From Paraburkholderia flagellata (lineage in GTDB: Bacteria > Pseudomonadota > Gammaproteobacteria > Burkholderiales > Burkholderiaceae), in contig NZ_JAJEJT010000004.1 in NCBI RefSeq assembly GCF_021390645.1, forward strand, positions 620,001-684,000: a stretch of DNA of 64,000 bases. Direction: 5' to 3'. This document shows positions 63,351 to 64,000 of the stretch, piece after piece (the first letter of the stretch is position 1; each line of letters starts with the position of its first letter). The notes under the pieces are model-generated. The model did no database searches. It had not been told where the DNA came from and saw only the letters and a program-made list of their open reading frames with translations. Both the position numbers and the translations under genes were made by a program.

Positions 63351-64000
63351 ATGAGCAAGCTTTTCGATTCCGTGCGCGTTGGGCAATACACGCTGTCAAA
63401 CCGTGTGGTCATGGCGCCCATGACGCGTTCGCGCGCGCAGGCCGACGGCACGCCCGGAGAGTTGGCGGCCGAGTATTACGCCCAGCGCGCGAGCGTTGGA
63501 TTGATCGTCACCGAAGGCACACAGCCTTCGGAAGATGGGCAGGGCTACCTCACCACGCCGGGCATTTATAGCGACGCCCATGTTGCCGGGTGGAAGAAGG
63601 TCACCTCGGCCGTCCATGCGCGAGGCGGCCATCTCTTCATTCAGCTGATGCACGCCGGCCGCATGTCCCATCCCGACAATACGCGGCATCATCGCGTGGG
63701 CGTCGCGCCTTCCGCCATCGCGCCGGGCACGGGCATGTTCACGGTCAGCGGCATGCAGGATATTCCCGTACCGCGCGCGCTGACCACCGAGGAAATCCGC
63801 CAGACCGTCCAGGATTTCCGCACCGCGGCCCGTCGCGCGGTCGATGCCGGCGCCGACGGCGTCGAAATTCACGGTGCGAATGCCTATCTGGTTCAGCAGT
63901 TCTTCGCGCCGAGCGCCAATACGCGCACCGACGAATACGGCGGCTCGCTTGAAAACCGGGCCCGTTTTGCGCTTGAAGTCGCGGCCGCCATTGCCGCGGA
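63351..64000 (+). CDS. Old Yellow Enzyme-family NADH:flavin oxidoreductase, cut by window edge
   Basis: About 216 residues visible before the right edge. The FMN-binding start (NRVVMAPMTRSRAQADGTPG), the QLMHAGRMSHP motif and the substrate-binding VEIHGANAYLVQQFFAPSAN with NTRTDEYGGSLENR are classical NemA/OYE sequence. Such enzymes use NADPH to reduce activated alkenes, quinones and nitro-compounds. ATG 63351 follows GAGG. It is divergent from a LysR gene that probably senses the same compounds. Confidence 0.92.
   Translation, partial: MSKLFDSVRVGQYTLSNRVVMAPMTRSRAQADGTPGELAAEYYAQRASVGLIVTEGTQPSEDGQGYLTTPGIYSDAHVAGWKKVTSAVHARGGHLFIQLMHAGRMSHPDNTRHHRVGVAPSAIAPGTGMFTVSGMQDIPVPRALTTEEIRQTVQDFRTAARRAVDAGADGVEIHGANAYLVQQFFAPSANTRTDEYGGSLENRARFALEVAAAIAA

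Noticed and set aside
1..64000. CRISPR arrays, tRNA, rRNA, IS ends, prophage or integrase genes
   Set aside because: I read for regular repeat-spacer series, cloverleaf sequences and transposase or integrase motifs and saw none.

Overview
The window is GC-rich (about 65% by eye) and reads like a piece of a Burkholderia sensu lato genome, most likely Paraburkholderia, Caballeronia or a near relative. The evidence is the family mix: DUF4148, DUF2844/DUF3443, DUF2934 and LTXXQ-type exported proteins, a Tat-exported phospholipase C, and many small catabolic modules each with its own LysR, MocR or AraC regulator. I saw no rRNA, tRNA, IS element, prophage, CRISPR array or conjugation gene. It looks like accessory metabolic chromosome, possibly a secondary replicon (inference).

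Layout. 1-4.5 kb: a LysR regulator (cut by the left edge) facing an HMG-CoA-lyase-like enzyme, a class III CoA-transferase and an MFS carrier, probably uptake, CoA activation and cleavage of a branched dicarboxylate. 4.6-7.2 kb: DUF2322, another MFS carrier and an exported protein. 7.5-13.1 kb: a MocR regulator divergent from an amino-acid permease coupled to a DadA-like oxidase, then a Liv-type binding protein. 13.1-19 kb: a multi-PAS hybrid histidine kinase, a Cache chemoreceptor and an FNR-type oxygen regulator. 19-25 kb: an exported phosphodiesterase, a Gfo/Idh/MocA dehydrogenase, a LysR and three small genes.

25.7-32.4 kb is the clearest pathway: an AraC regulator, a sugar ABC importer (binding protein, single-domain ATPase, permease), ribitol 2-dehydrogenase and an FGGY D-ribulokinase. 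Together these import ribitol, oxidise it to D-ribulose and phosphorylate it to D-ribulose 5-phosphate. 32.4-44 kb: a Bcr/CflA efflux carrier, a cysteine desulfurase with a TauE/SafE exporter, a LysR, a duplicated membrane protein, a MoaD/ThiS-like protein beside a beta-propeller, and a LysR/MFS/MlrC module. 44-52.4 kb is rich in envelope genes: DUF4148, a PPC-domain protein, a lipoprotein plus phospholipase C, a Spy/LTXXQ protein, outer-membrane phospholipase A, and a four-repeat membrane protein. 52.4-59.3 kb holds a tannase-family esterase and two decayed genes: opgC with a frame-changing internal deletion, and a membrane protein split by an in-frame TAG. 59.8-64 kb: an orphan small protein, the DUF2844/DUF3443 pair, and a LysR divergent from an Old Yellow Enzyme that runs off the right edge.

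The most interesting items are the complete ribitol operon, the MoaD/ThiS-like GG-tailed protein beside an Asp-box propeller, the DUF3443 lipoprotein with two pepsin-like DTGS motifs 220 residues apart, the two broken genes, and several inverted-repeat operator candidates between divergent gene pairs.
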